Shown here: positions 11,551 to 23,571 of the stretch, one piece after another
How positions within the stretch are numbered: the stretch's first letter is position 1
Layout of the letters: the number at the start of each line of letters is the position of its first letter
Assembly (NCBI GenBank): GCA_028023455.1
Contig: JAQFVV010006216.1
Location: 4,478,877-4,542,876 of the forward strand
Direction: 5' to 3'
DNA length: 64,000 nucleotides
Source of the DNA: Epiperipatus broadwayi
Lineage: Eukaryota; Onychophora; Udeonychophora; Euonychophora; Peripatidae
Notes under the pieces: generated by a model
What the model saw: only the letters and a program-made list of their open reading frames with translations
Told to the model about the DNA's origin: nothing
Databases searched by the model: none
Made by a program: the position numbers and the translations under genes

Positions 11551-12138
11551 TAAAAATATACATCTGTGTTTGACTGAGTATTAAAAATATACAAACCTGA
11601 AATATGTTATATATTAGAATAATTAAATGACAATGAATTATAAATGCTTATATGTATATCTGAATAATCCACATTTGGATAAAGTGATAAATCTATATAA
11701 AAATATACATCTATATTTGACTGAATAATAAATATCTATAAACCTGGAAGTGCTATATATTAGAATAATTAAATGATGATGATATATAAATGTTTAAATG
11801 CTTACCTGAATAATCCACATTTGGATAAAGTTATAAAACCTACATAAAAATATACATCTGTATTTGACTGAATAATAAATAAATATAAACCTGGAAGTGA
11901 TACATATTAGAATAATTAAATGATGATGATTTATAAATGTTTAGATGCATACCTGAATAATCCACATCTGGATAAAGTAATAAAATCTATGTAAAAATAT
12001 ATGTCTATGTTTGACTGAATAATAAATATCTATAAACCTGAAAGTGCTATATATTATAGTAATTAAATGTTGATGATTTATAAATGTTTAAATGCTTACC
12101 TGAATAATCCACATCTGGATAAAGTGATGAAACCTATG
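11551..12138. repeat. Tandem repeat, 4 x 147 bp
   Basis: Four units start near 11551, 11698, 11845 and 11992. The marker CATCTNTRTTTGACTGA recurs at 11561, 11708, 11855 and (as TGTCT) 12002, exactly 147 bp apart each time. Each unit also contains TAATCCACATYTGGATAAAG. Units differ by scattered substitutions but show no net length change over the three marker intervals. Confidence 0.9.
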
Positions 12139-12620
12139 TATATATATACTTGATAAAAGAGCTTTTTGACTTCTTCACACAAGATGAACTGAAATGAGCT
12201 TTCATTTGATACAAATGATGAACTCTATTGGAAGGACTTATCAATATTTATTGTTAATAAAATTGTCATTATTAAAAATTAATTTTAGTTGTTCTGTTCC
12301 ATTTTGCATCACTAATCATTCATTGCATCTTGCTCACAAGAATATCATACCTCCTGGGCTATGTCCAGCATAACCAGGTGATGGTAAGTAAGGTTGTATT
12401 GAGATGAAACTCTAGTGGCACCATTTGGGAAACCAAACACATAAATTTCTAGATGCTTCCAGTTTCTATGGTGTTACATCCTCTAATGAGCAGGAAATAT
12501 TGTTGTAGGTGGAGTGATGTCTGCATTGGGGAATGCCAAGCAATAGTTCCTTCCTGCAATATGCTCATCAGGAAATAAAACCAATGAAGAGTGGGGTTGA
12601 TCAAGCATCCAATTACAATA
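12139..12620. other. No gene identified
   Basis: Unassigned DNA with somewhat higher complexity at 12300-12600. A minus-strand open frame at 12449-12670 runs into element B and shows no domain. The right end, CCAATTACAA, abuts the (TA)n tract that borders element B. Confidence 0.5.
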
Positions 12621-12673
12621 TATATATATTGTACTGGATGAAAGATCTTTGATTCGCATATACTGACCACACG

Positions 12674-12701
12674 GGCGCCACTAGTTCGAAAATCGAACTA
12701 G
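12674..12701 (-). other. Terminal hairpin plus TGGCGCC, element B
   Basis: On the minus strand a perfect 9-bp stem (CTAGTTCGA with TCGAACTAG, loop of three T) at 12681-12701 is followed directly by TGGCGCC (12680-12674). The stem sequence is unrelated to that of element A although position and neighbour are the same. Confidence 0.8.
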
Positions 12702-13860
12702 ACATTTATTTTAAGGATGGACAGGATATGCGAACCAAAATGTGCCGGACTAAACTCAGGGAGAAACAAGATATCTTAAATATTGTTTAGACAATTGAGA
12801 AATAAAAGCACAAAGACAAATGTCAGCCAAATTAAGTTTAAACAAATTTTAAACTTTTATTTAAGAGCAAAATAACTTGTAAGGAAAAGTTTATACGAAA
12901 ACCAATAGGGTTATCTCAGGCATGTACCAGAAAGACAAAAATGCAATTCTCTGGCAGACAGACCGATCTTCCAATAGCGAATTAAAAAAAGGAGGGAGCA
13001 AATTTCTTTCAGAAGAGAAGTCACCTAAATGTTGGGTTTCCCATTCACAGGTATGAAAACAATACATTCTTGAAATAAATCAATGAAACCAGTGTGAGCA
13101 AGCTTTTCTAGGCCCGAAAAAAATGTGTCGGGACCCAAAATGTCATATGCTAGTAGAAAGCTGCATTTTAAAACTATGTTCAAAGCAAAGATGATTTATT
13201 TACCTTAAGAACCCATGACAAATATGCTTCAGAATGAAAGGAAAACAAACAAATAAAACTGGCAAATCCCCAACCAAATGATTTGTGAAAACTAATCTAA
13301 AAATTAAAGGTCTCAATAGGAGACAAGTAAATCATTAGAAAATCAGTACGTCTGCCCCAGCATTTAAAGAAAATGAATTACCAATAATTATAATTAAAAA
13401 ATAAATTTATGACACAAGTTCTGAGTACACGCTCTGATAAATTGTAAGCTATACAAGTAAATACAAAATAAATCTATCAGAGAGTGCACATGAGTACGAA
13501 AATATGAAAGCTATAAATACTTTAGCAGCGAAAGTCTCTCACCTGTAATTTACAAAAGGGATAAATATCTTCCTGCTGGTGACTTATAAAATTACAAAGC
13601 AAAAACAATTATAATTTCCACTTTCTGAGATATAAGAAATGAAAACTATGAAAATAAAGTCGCCAGGCAAAAGATTTGGTGGTTTGAAAAAGCGCAAACA
13701 CAGTATTTAAAATTAATTCGGGGCTACTAAAATAATTACAAGTAAGCATCCAAAATATACATGACTGCCAAAGCATTTAGTAAAAGTTAGGCATAAAAAT
13801 AGAAAAACTCACACATCACTCTCGAATAAACAAAAATTGAAAGCAAACTGGGAATCTTAA

Positions 13861-13971
13861 TGTCTTGTATTGGTGGTTAAGAGGTCAGCACGACTACCTT
13901 GAACTTGCAGGCAGTTGTCCGGGTTGCAGGTTTGTGTCCTGGCTGATGCTATGACACTTAAAAATAAACTT
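13861..13971 (+). mobile_element. tRNA-like SINE nested in element B
   Basis: A 111-bp insert carries a box A-like TGGTTAAGAGG (13874-13884) and a box B-like GGTTTGTGTCC (13929-13939), spaced as in tRNA-derived SINE heads. It is flanked by the direct repeat GGAATCTTAA (13851-13860 and 13972-13981). The equivalent uninterrupted site is present in element A near 9268-9294, where a single copy of the related sequence is found. Terminal direct repeats plus an empty site make an insertion very likely. The 3' tail is short (ACTTAAAAATAAACT). Confidence 0.78.
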
Positions 13972-14928
13972 GGAATCTTAAAACTAAGATTCCAAGACAC
14001 ACGGCAAAATACAAGAAATCACAATAAATATTACATATGAGGTTAAATATTACTTATGAATACAGATTTATAATTAGATTGAGCAGAGATTTAATGAAAA
14101 GAAATTTACCCTGGAAAGAATAAAAGAAAATTTCATCTTACGATAAAGCACAGTTTGCATAAAATGCGCACGTTTATCTTTAGTCCATTTTCAGGACCTT
14201 TGACAGCAGCAAGATAGAGGCAGTGTTTATTTTAGAGGCTCATGTCATGACTGAAGGAGAGCTGGCAGGCGGGGTTCATTCTTTGTTTAAGTTAGCAAGA
14301 CATCCTGATGATGGCAAAACTCATAGCAGTAGATTTTGACATCCTGCACAGTAACAAAGTCTGTTAATAATTGCAAGTTTTTAGAAGGAATTAAATGTCC
14401 AAACTGCTATCCAAAATGGTATAACTCTCAGCAGGCGATAATCCAAGTGTCTCTGGAATACTGAATCTCTCTATCTAAAAATTGGCGGGCTATTGTTGCT
14501 TCACTACATTTCCCACAAAAAAAGTTTCCTTAGTGTCTAATTCTATATCTCAGGCAGGGCAAATATTAATTTCCCGCTCAATCTAATTTAAGAATTCCAA
14601 CCAAGGATTATTGAAACAAAAATGACAACACAATTAAATCTCTGCTTTTTAGAATTAAATTAGAACTGCTAAAAATAAGCAATAGAAATGTAACCACACG
14701 TTTGCTTATTTTTTTAATTAAATGAATTAAAACAAGTAGTGAAAGTAAACTATTTTAACATCAATTTTATAAACATGAAAATGATCTATTTTAAATATAA
14801 ACATGTATGTGTTTTAAATAATAATAAAAATTGTAACATTAGATAAGATTTAACAAAAATTAAGTTTTTAATTTTGGCAGTAAAATCCTTGAATTGGAAA
14901 TCAATCTGGTTCAATATATATATATATA

Positions 14929-15104
14929 TTAAAGATCAGCCTTCGCAAGCTGTTGTGCATGCACTTTTTACGAGTGTTAATAATAAATGAATACTTTCAT
15001 TCCCAACACAAGATATACTATTTATGAAAGAATAAAATGAATCCACTTATTCTTTCCAACCCAAATGCTTATATGCACAATAGCTTGAGAAGGCTGATCT
15101 TTAA
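14929..15104. mobile_element. Small terminal-inverted-repeat element (MITE-like)
   Basis: Left arm 14929-14960 (TTAAAGATCAGCCTTCGCAA onward) and right arm 15073-15104 are inverted repeats of 32 bp with few mismatches, around a 112-bp middle without coding signal. The outermost bases are TTAA on both sides, which could be part of the TIR or a TTAA duplication. It starts immediately beside the (TA)n tract at the end of element B. Confidence 0.7.
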
Positions 15105-15149
15105 TGTATTACAATTTATAAAACATAGTGCTATAAAAGTAAATGATGC

Positions 15150-15175
15150 TTATATATATATATATATATATATAT

Positions 15176-15215
<40 letters not shown>
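15150..15215. repeat. (TA)n microsatellite
   Basis: Alternating TA runs from about 15150 to 15215 with one interruption (TAGATA near 15176-15181). An open frame across it is an artefact of the repeat. Confidence 0.95.
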
Positions 15216-15218
<3 letters not shown>

Positions 15219-17713
15219 GACCTCTTGGATCAACAACTAATCTAGACTCACATTTGGGGCTATAATCCATCTTTCGGTCCTTCTCTTTGAATGCTGGAAT
15301 CATATACGAATTGGCCACACATTTCATGGCACCAAATCTGCCCTTTTTAACCTTCATTACCCAAATAATCAAGAATATAAGTATAAAGAGAAAAAAAAGT
15401 TAAACTAATGAGATGATTCCTTTATTGAACAAAGCTAGCATGAAACTATAGATATAAAGAAGATCACAAGGTGATTAATAAAAATAATAACTTCTGGTCA
15501 AACCAGCTTTAAAATCGACACAACAAACAAACAAATCAAATATGATGAAATACATTTAATATTCATCAAACCAATAAATAACTAATAATTAAATAGAAAA
15601 ATGAAATGAGTCTAAGAATGAAGAAGAAAAAAATGAAGGTGTATGAGAATAATGAATGATTAAAGTAATGATAGAATAAGCACTAATGAATAGTTAAGAT
15701 GATAAAAATAAAAGTTAATGAATGATTTATCAGTTATGATAATTGAATTAATGTCAAATGAGAATGAATAAAAAAAAGAAGAACATGAACAATGTTGATG
15801 ATGGAGACTGAAATCTTAAGCTATAAACTAATATTGTATTAAATGGTAAGAAGATAAGCCAAATAAAAGTAGGGATTCCAAGCTTGATACAACCAGAATA
15901 TTTATCATAAAGTCAAAACATGCTATACATTTTATGACAAAAGAAGTAATTTACACCTTCAAGTTTGGTTGACTTTTATAAAACAGTGAAAGTAATCTAA
16001 TTCAAGTCCAACTATAATAAATAACTAGCTATAAAATTTACTACAAATTCAAATTCTACATTGAAACTTAACAACTAATTCTTCTAGGGTTCACACAACT
16101 CAAAGATTGTTATACAAAATATACTTGTGTCAGTGAGAGGGATTTTGCCACTACCCAAATATAATGCACAAAACAGCTCATAATATAAACTCAAATTAAC
16201 AACTATATTTAGCAGTTCCGCAGAAACTTTATAAATTCGATAACTATTATAAACTTTAAAATTCAAGAAATAGGAAGAACGTTTTAATAACTAAACACAA
16301 TAACTTACCAACTTCTTTTTCTCAAATAATTATCAACTATGTGATCAAGAGCAGTGAATGATAGCTCTGCAGGTTCAAATAAACTGATTAAATCAATATT
16401 AAGTATTTATCTTTTAGTATACCACTTAAAATAATATGTACTCTAAGTTAATAATGTTTTGATTACCAAGTGATGATGCCTTAGATGTACTCATAAATTA
16501 TAGGGCTTAACAAAATTTTTATGATATACTAACATATAATTAATTGTACTATATTGGTCAGTGATGATTTCAATATGTAATTCTCTGATATGTCGATAGC
16601 AATAATAATAATAATTTGTATATGGTGATTAGCAATAGGACTACAGGCAACTAAATAAATTTTTAAACACAACAAAATTTATTTACAATATTTACAAATT
16701 TATTTCAGACACATTGTCTGAAATAAGACCAATACATTATATAAACTCAGGAATGAAAAATAATGGGTATCCCCGTTATTTACACACATAGTAAACAACG
16801 ACAAATTAATACAGTGACATTCATAGTATCACTATTACTATTATTGGCTGTGTTCCTATTCTTATTCTATCTTATAGAATAAGATAGTTAAACTATTAAA
16901 GAATTATGAACAGAAGTGTGTTTAAGTCTTTGGGATCTAGGTCAATTTTACAATCTAAACTCAAAATTATAAAGTAGTGTATTCTACTATATCTATTTGA
17001 TTTATCAAAATATGATAAGGCAATTATCATATGCAGCACAATTAATAATTTATTATAATTTAAGATGAATAGATTTAGTGTATTAAAGTGGGAACAGACA
17101 TCATAAGTCAAATGCACACACGGCACTAAAACATTACTTATGTCCACAACTTAAACATTGAATAGTTAACTGATCTTGCTGATCCATCGGCAAATCACTA
17201 CTTGATGAAGATAAATTCACATTGCCCCTTGTGCATCTCTTGCTCTTTCATCTAGAAGTTCTACAATCACTAGTAGGTTTTGTTTTGGTTTGTCTATAAA
17301 CTGATGAAGATCCTACAACATCATAAGACACTATTCCAATTAGGAAAACACTATAGATAGACCAGTGTCCCTTAATCTAACTTTATCTTATTCTTGCTAT
17401 GTGATTTTGAACTACTAAACTTCACCATACACAGTGGAAAACTAACTCTATAACTTCATGAGGGATCAAACAATAAAAGGGAGGCTCTACAAAACAACAT
17501 GATAGTTGTATAATAATATGGCTAATTCTTATATATCTCCATAGGTATAAACAGTGTGGGCTCACCTCATCACAGGAAAATAGAATTCAGACTATGGATA
17601 TCCTCTCTTGGGATTAATTATGCTAACTAAGCACTAATTATTACTCAGCCCTGACCATATCATCCTCTCATGTAATCAGCAATGGGTGATTCTCCATCAG
17701 CCCATGCTCAATA
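15216..17713. other. No gene identified
   Basis: AT-rich unassigned DNA. A (TAA)n run lies near 16602-16614 and small inverted repeats near 16706-16725 and 16856-16888. Short minus-strand open frames at 16084-16266 and 16896-17147 show no domain. Confidence 0.5.
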
Positions 17714-17717
17714 TTAA

Positions 17718-18463
17718 CCTTTTAACCGCTAATTATATTATTGGTTGTATGAGGTAAAAATCAAATCTTTTAATTGGCCAACTCACAAACTGAAGACAAA
17801 GCCTATTGTTAAAACATATTCACCTATAATATTAAATTCAACTCAGATACGTTTATAAAAAGTATATTACTAATTTTTCAGGTTATGAAGAGAACGAAAG
17901 TTCTTTCAAAAATAAATTGCTATTTATTTATTCTAAAATATTCAATTTCGGCAACATAAAAGCTATAATATAAACAAAAAGGTCGACTTTTACGTTATAG
18001 AAAAGTAAATATTTCTTTTTATTAAATCTTTAATATTTTTACTAAAATCTTCAATATTTTTCGAAAATAATTTTGTTTTTTTTAGTATTCTCTCTGAAAA
18101 TCATTTGTAATTACTAAATATATACTTAATATTCTTTAAAATTATATTCAAAATGAAAATCTCAGCATTTTTCTTTATTTTCTTTGATCAGGCGGTTTCT
18201 TTGTTCTTTCCAGCCAATCAGAATGTCTTTTTCGGCTGAGAGCTCACTAACAACCAATTACAACCGATGTTCTTTCTTTGTTTAGGTTTAAATGCATTTT
18301 TTTTTATTTTTTACTTGTAAAATAATTCGGAAGAGGGCACCATCTTACAGAACTTTTAAAAACCTATTCAAAACCTATCAAACGAATTTTTTAGCATAAG
18401 AACTGGCAGAGTTAGAGTGACGTCAGATGTCTATGAGGAGCCTCGTAAGAGGCAGGAAAAGGG
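17718..18463. mobile_element. Possible piggyBac-like non-autonomous element
   Basis: The segment is bounded by TTAA on both sides (17714-17717 and 18464-18467). The left end reads CCTTTTAACCGC and the reverse complement of the right end reads CCCTTTTCCTGCC, which resembles the TTAA-CCCTTT arrangement of piggyBac-like ends. TTAA is common in this AT-rich sequence and the TIR match is short, so this is tentative. Inside are a CCAAT box (18214-18218) and a perfect TGACGTCA CRE-type site (18418-18425). Confidence 0.35.
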
Positions 18464-18467
18464 TTAA

Positions 18468-20757
18468 TATTAATATTATTCTATTTGATGCCATTATATG
18501 TGGCACATACCTATCAGCTAAAAGCTGTCACAAAACCTTATCAATACCATAGCAAGGTAAAATAACACTAACAATAAAAGTGGAAACAAATATTCCATTT
18601 CACAATGCTGGAACTATTAATATATTAATAGACAAACCACCAAAATATATGCCAAATGATCATTAATTATTTTAAAATAACAATTATACTTTTGTTATAG
18701 CAAGCACTATGCACATAAACACTGAAAATCAAACTGTTTGTTCACCCTTTCAATAATATATTAAAATCTGTTTTAAAAGTGTGAGAGATAAATCTCTTTC
18801 TCTGTCTCGATTAATGATATTTAAAATTATGTTTTCTCTTACTTGGGAAAAATATATATGTAATGAATGTATATATCTTTGTACATCTATACATCCTTTT
18901 ACTAAACATATCATATATATATATAAAATTCTCAAATGACCCATGATATACATATTATAACACTAAACATAGCAATAATAACAAAAAAAAAAATAAACGA
19001 ACATTTTCTCCCATTAGATTTTATCCTATTAGTCAAAGTTTAGTTCATCCTTGTGAGCTAAAATGATAAGAAAATTGATATTATGATGAGTAAACATTTC
19101 TAAGTAATATATATATATAATTCTGTTTGATGCTAGCATAATGAGATATTTAAACACTTTTCCAAAGGTAATACCACTAAAATAGGTTTATTACAATCTA
19201 CAAACGCATTTTTTTAATATCATTTCTTGATTTATGTATCAATGTCAGTATAGTGAGATAATATTTAAACACTTTCAAGTGTAGCATAATCAAAATCAGT
19301 TTATCCACATTTTAATCCAGATAATTTTCCTTAAAAAATGACTTTAGAGTTTCATTACAATTAAAACATTCAACTTTTTAAAATTATTTATTGATTTTGT
19401 TCTTCCCTCCATGGTAATGTCTGTAACAACTTTAAATAATCTGGGCATTTTTAAAACATTTTTTTTTTAAAAAAATATTATTAAGATGCATGTTGCACAA
19501 TAAAACTTTAAAAGTAAATATTTATTTTATTTCATTTTTATCAGCAAAATACTATGAGTTTAGCAATACTAAGAAGAATTTATTCAATTATAAATACGAT
19601 ATCCTGGCATTTTTAATTAATCTGTAACTTTCCATTTTTATCATTAAGCAAATTCACGCTGAAACACCACTGGCAGATGAGTTTTCTTTAATGAAAATAA
19701 ATAAATTCATGCAATTTTCTTTTAAAATTTTATTACTTTATATGATTTTAAAATGACTTTTGAGTTTGTTCACTATATCTCCTGAAACCTTTCTTCAAAA
19801 TTATTTTGAATTATTTTTATTAAAATGATAATTCATAAACAAATGTATTCTCTGCTTTATGCTTAAGAGTGGCATGAAAAACAAACATTGTCAGCTTTTT
19901 CTTTTAAATATAAATAATTTACGCATCATTTTTAAATCTGAAAATTTAAAAATATCAATAAAATAAAAGCAAAAGCTTACTTTCTCTGGAATTGGTCTTG
20001 GTTTGAAGTAATATTTATTGAAGTAAATTATTATCCACATGGTTCCCCTTTCTCCTTCCCAGTATGAATTTCAGGAATTATCAAATCGATGGAAAAACAG
20101 TGTTGAATGTAGTACAAGGCATTAAGATTTTCTATTCCATATTTTAAATAAACAATATATTATAATCCCATTCAAGTAGATTTCAATTTTTCTGATTTTT
20201 CAGATTTTTCTTCCTTATTTAATAAGTTTAGAGTTGAAATCTGCTGATTTTGATTCTCTTTTTCTTAATCACCCCCCCTACAACTTTGTTATGTAATTTA
20301 TACTTGTATTACATTGCATGATTGGTAACAAATGGATGAATAACACTTAAGTATGAATATCATTCATATTACTCTATCTGGCTTCATTTTCAATAACTAC
20401 CCATAATATGCAAGACTATTTTTAATTCACTACAAAAAATATGCTTAAAAAATTGATTATATCTATTCGTTTTCCAAGATTTATAAATTTAATGTATTTA
20501 TTTATTTTCAATTGCTATTCAACAATAATAAAATAGCAATATATTTATCTCTCACTTAATAATAATACTATCACTTTATTATTTTATCTTTTGTCAAAGC
20601 CTACACTGGGTTTGAAATCTGTTCTCCACTCAAGCAGATTTCCTAGTGCATCCAGAACAGTCTTTATTTAAAGCCACTTATTAAGATTTTAATGCCAAAT
20701 ATATTATTATGATTTAAAATTTTGGATTATTTATTACAGGGACCTAAATAAAAGGTC
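18468..20757. other. No gene identified
   Basis: AT-rich DNA with no coding signal. Contains short TA runs near 18914 and 19110 and many poly-T stretches. Confidence 0.5.
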
Positions 20758-20929
20758 ACAATATATATATTGAAACAGTCAGCTTTTACAACCCAACTGT
20801 TTCACCTACTGTATTCTATAGTAGTAGTATTTGGTTGTCATCTGATCCTTCGTGTCAGTCGTGGGTGGCACTATTTCTAGCTAAATTTCTAGAAATATGC
20901 CGTTTCCACGGCCGCACCCAAGCCTTTAA

Positions 20930-21065
20930 GCATTCTTTCTAAAATAAATCCTAGAAAGATTGTTAACTTGGAGTTAAGTCTTGTTTCTATGCTAAAAGGT
21001 AGAATGTTAACTCGGAGTTAAGTCTTCTTTCTACGATAAAATCTAGAAAGAGTGTTAACTCAGCT
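20930..21065. repeat. Subterminal repeats of the TIR element
   Basis: About two and a half copies of a roughly 60-bp unit with the core GTTAACTYGGAGTTAAGTCTT followed by TTTCTAYGMTAAAA. Each unit also contains the short inverted pair GTTAACT/AGTTAAG. It lies just inside the left TIR. Confidence 0.65.
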
Positions 21066-21409
21066 TAGTGGCTAATGGTGTGGCTTTTTCCAATGCTAAA
21101 AGCAAAAAAAAAATGTCGTAGTTGTTTGGATCATGCATTATATCATAATGCTGTGTTATGTATTTTATGTAACAATATCGTATGAGGGTGTGTTAAATTG
21201 ATCATGTCAAAAGTATTTAAATTTTCATCGGGGCTTTTTTTTAAGACAAATTGATGTATTGTTACCTTTTAACAATTTAAACAGTGTCGTGATTGTTCCT
21301 CATAAAGCTATAAGACTCCTAAATTCTCGATTAGGGTGGGGTAGCGTAAAATTTTTAAACATCATGCTTTGAATCACATTTTAGCGAGAAATTTTCCGAG
21401 ACCAAGAAG

Positions 21410-21574
21410 ATGGCTAATTCCAACAACAGAAAACTTGAAAAGATGAGAATTGCCAGACATGGAAGCCAGCACTGGAATATTTCTACAGCAGAAAAAAAAC
21501 ACCCTGCTGCTGAAAGAAAAGATTGGATTGTGCAGCAAATATATGCAGATTTGAGGTCCAAAAACATCTTTTGA
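21410..21574 (+). CDS. Small unidentified open frame inside the TIR element
   Basis: A 54-codon frame starts ATGGCTAATTCCAACAAC and ends TTTTGA. The product is basic and hydrophilic (starts MANSNNRKLEKMRIARHGSQ). The surrounding 21290-21660 is the only part of the element with normal base complexity, so it may be a leftover exon or ORF piece of the autonomous parent. A 79-codon minus-strand frame over the same bases is an alternative. No domain is recognised. Confidence 0.25.
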   Translation: MANSNNRKLEKMRIARHGSQHWNISTAEKKHPAAERKDWIVQQIYADLRSKNIF

Positions 21575-21659
21575 CTTTCATTTGTAAGTCTCATTGTGGC
21601 CGATGGAAAGGTTCACTTCATAAAGGTGATCTTGTTTGAGGGATTCCAAATGGCCTTTG

Positions 21660-23470
21660 TCAAATATAAAAAATAAAAGAAGTAATTTCAATTTTTATTT
21701 AAACGTACATCCCTTCTTCTGATAATTGTTGTCGTCGACAATTAAATGTAAAATAAAAGAAGTAACTCAAATTTTTATTTAAACCTAGCCCCAAAAACCC
21801 CTCTTCTCCTAATAATTGTTGTCATCAGCAATCAAATGGTCAAATAAAAGGAATGTCAATTATTCTTTAATCGTATAAAAAAAAAACCCTCCCACTAATT
21901 GTCATCGGCAATCAAATGTAAACCAATCAAAGTAAGACCGTAAATTATTAGTTAAACATAACCCAAATTATTATTTGAACATTCACCGAAAAAGACCCGC
22001 CCTTGTCAATCAAAATTAAAGAAACAACCACTATTATTGTCCCATTGTCAAATTGAATATTATTTGGGAAAACCCAAATAATTTATAAATGAAAAAAAAG
22101 AAAGTCAAATCGGTTTTCAATCAAATGGTAACCGATAAAAGTAACTTAAATTTTGATTTAAACATACACACAAACAAAAAAAATGCAAAACCCTTTCTCC
22201 CAATAATTGTTGTCGGCAATCAAATGTAAAAATAATAGGAACGTACAATTATTCTTTAATCATACACAAAAACACCCCTCCCACTAATTGTTGTCGGCAA
22301 TCAAATGTTAAACACTAAAAGTAAGGTAAACCGATTATTTTTTAAATGTAACCCAAATTACTATTTGAACATACACCAAAAAAAGACCCGCTCTTGTCAA
22401 TAAAAATGAAAGAAACAACAAATATTATTGTCCCATTATCAAAAATATTAGGTTTTGGGCAAACCAAAACCATAATTTATAAATAAAAAAAAAAAGAAAG
22501 TCAAAACCGTTGTCAATCAAATATAACCGATAAAAGTAATTTCAATTTTGATTTAAACATACACAAAAAAACATCCCCTTTCTCCCAATAATTGTTGATG
22601 GGAATCAAATGTAAAATAAAAGGAAGGTAAATTAGCATTTAATCATCACCCAAAAACATCCACCCCTCTCACTAATTATTGTCAGCAATCAAATGTACAC
22701 CACCACTAAAAGTAATGTAAACTACTATTCTTTAAATGGTTACACCCCTTCTCCCAATAATTGTTGTCTACAATCATACATACAAAAAACACCCCTCCCA
22801 ATAATTAGTGTCAGCAATCAAATGTAAACCGATCTAAGTAATACCGTAACTTATTATTTAAACGTAACCCAAATTACTATTTGAACCTACACTGAAAAAC
22901 ACCCTCTTGTCAATAAAAATGAAACAAACAACAATTATTATTTTCCCATTGTCAAAAATATTTATTTGTAGAACCAAAACCATAATTTATAAATGGAAGG
23001 AAGCCAAATCGGTTGTCAATCAAATGTAAACCGATAAAAGTAACTTTAAATTTTATTTAAACATACACACACACACACAAAAAAAAAACACTTCTCCCAA
23101 TTATTGTTGTCGGCAATCAAATGTAAACCTATAAAAGTAACATAAATTATTATTTAATCGTACACAAAAACACCCCTCCCACTAATCATTGTCGGCAATC
23201 AAATGGAAACCTATCAAAGTAATGTAAATTATTATTTAAAGATCCATCCAAAAAACCTGTTCTCTTTTGAATTTTGTCAATCCAATTTTACTATTTAAAA
23301 AAAAACACACAAATTACTATTTGAATACACACCAAAAAAGACCCTCTTGTCAATAAAAATTAACAAAAAACAAGTATTATTAATTATCCCATCATCAAAA
23401 ATATTATTTGGGAAAAATAATTCAGAAATGAAAGAAAATAAACTTTGTAAACAAAAAACAAAAAAAAGTC
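21660..23470. repeat. Tandem array with about 385-bp higher-order period
   Basis: The marker TAATTGTTGTCGGCAATCAAATGT recurs in variants near 21720, 21812, 21892, 22203, 22285, 22588, 22675, 22752, 22800, 23098 and 23185. Between markers come variable blocks with AACCCAAATTACTATTTGAAC and GACCCGCYCTTGTCAAT. Repetition of the whole series at about 21812, 22203 and 22588 gives a higher-order period near 385-390 bp, made of subunits of roughly 80-100 bp. It occupies most of the TIR element. Confidence 0.75.
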
Positions 23471-23571
23471 AATATTAATAGAGAATTGCTAGCCCGGGAA
23501 TGTTATATTAATGTGTTTTTTGGTTAGAAATCACACCACCCACAGCTGACATGAAGGATCAGATGAGAACC

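Larger units (their letters stand above)
12629..14914 (-). mobile_element. Unclassified (TA)n-bounded element, copy B (inverted)
   Basis: This is the reverse-orientation relative of the element at 8321-10472. Read on the minus strand it starts TTGAACCAGATTG and ends CATCCAGTACAA, again between (TA)n tracts. Shared blocks include GCTGGGGCAGACGTA near 13350, GAGACC near 13315, TTAATATTTGCCCTGCCT near 14560, and the terminal hairpin plus TGGCGCC. It is 2286 bp, or about 2165 bp without a nested SINE and its duplication. The site matching copy A's TATA box reads GCAACAATAGCCC, lacking about five bases, so this promoter is damaged. No ORF was found. Confidence 0.75.
20833..23571. mobile_element. 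2.7-kb TIR element with internal tandem repeats
   Basis: The left end (20833-20882, GGTTGTCATCTGATCCTTCG onward) and right end (23522-23571) are inverted repeats of about 49 bp with fewer than ten mismatches. Flanks TAGTATTT and TATTCTTT are imperfectly similar, so an 8-bp duplication is possible but unproven. Inside are subterminal repeats with GGAGTTAAGTCTT (20930-21060), a small plus-strand open frame (21410-21574), and a long AT-rich tandem array. It looks like a non-autonomous DNA transposon. The superfamily is not recognised. Confidence 0.72.

Noticed and set aside
13861-13971. A true tRNA gene
   Set aside because: Box A and B are present but the arms do not form a complete cloverleaf by eye, and target duplications show it is a SINE insertion.
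15109-15372. 87-codon minus-strand frame with an alternating Ile-Tyr run
   Set aside because: It mostly crosses a (TA)n tract, and the rest has no recognised domain.
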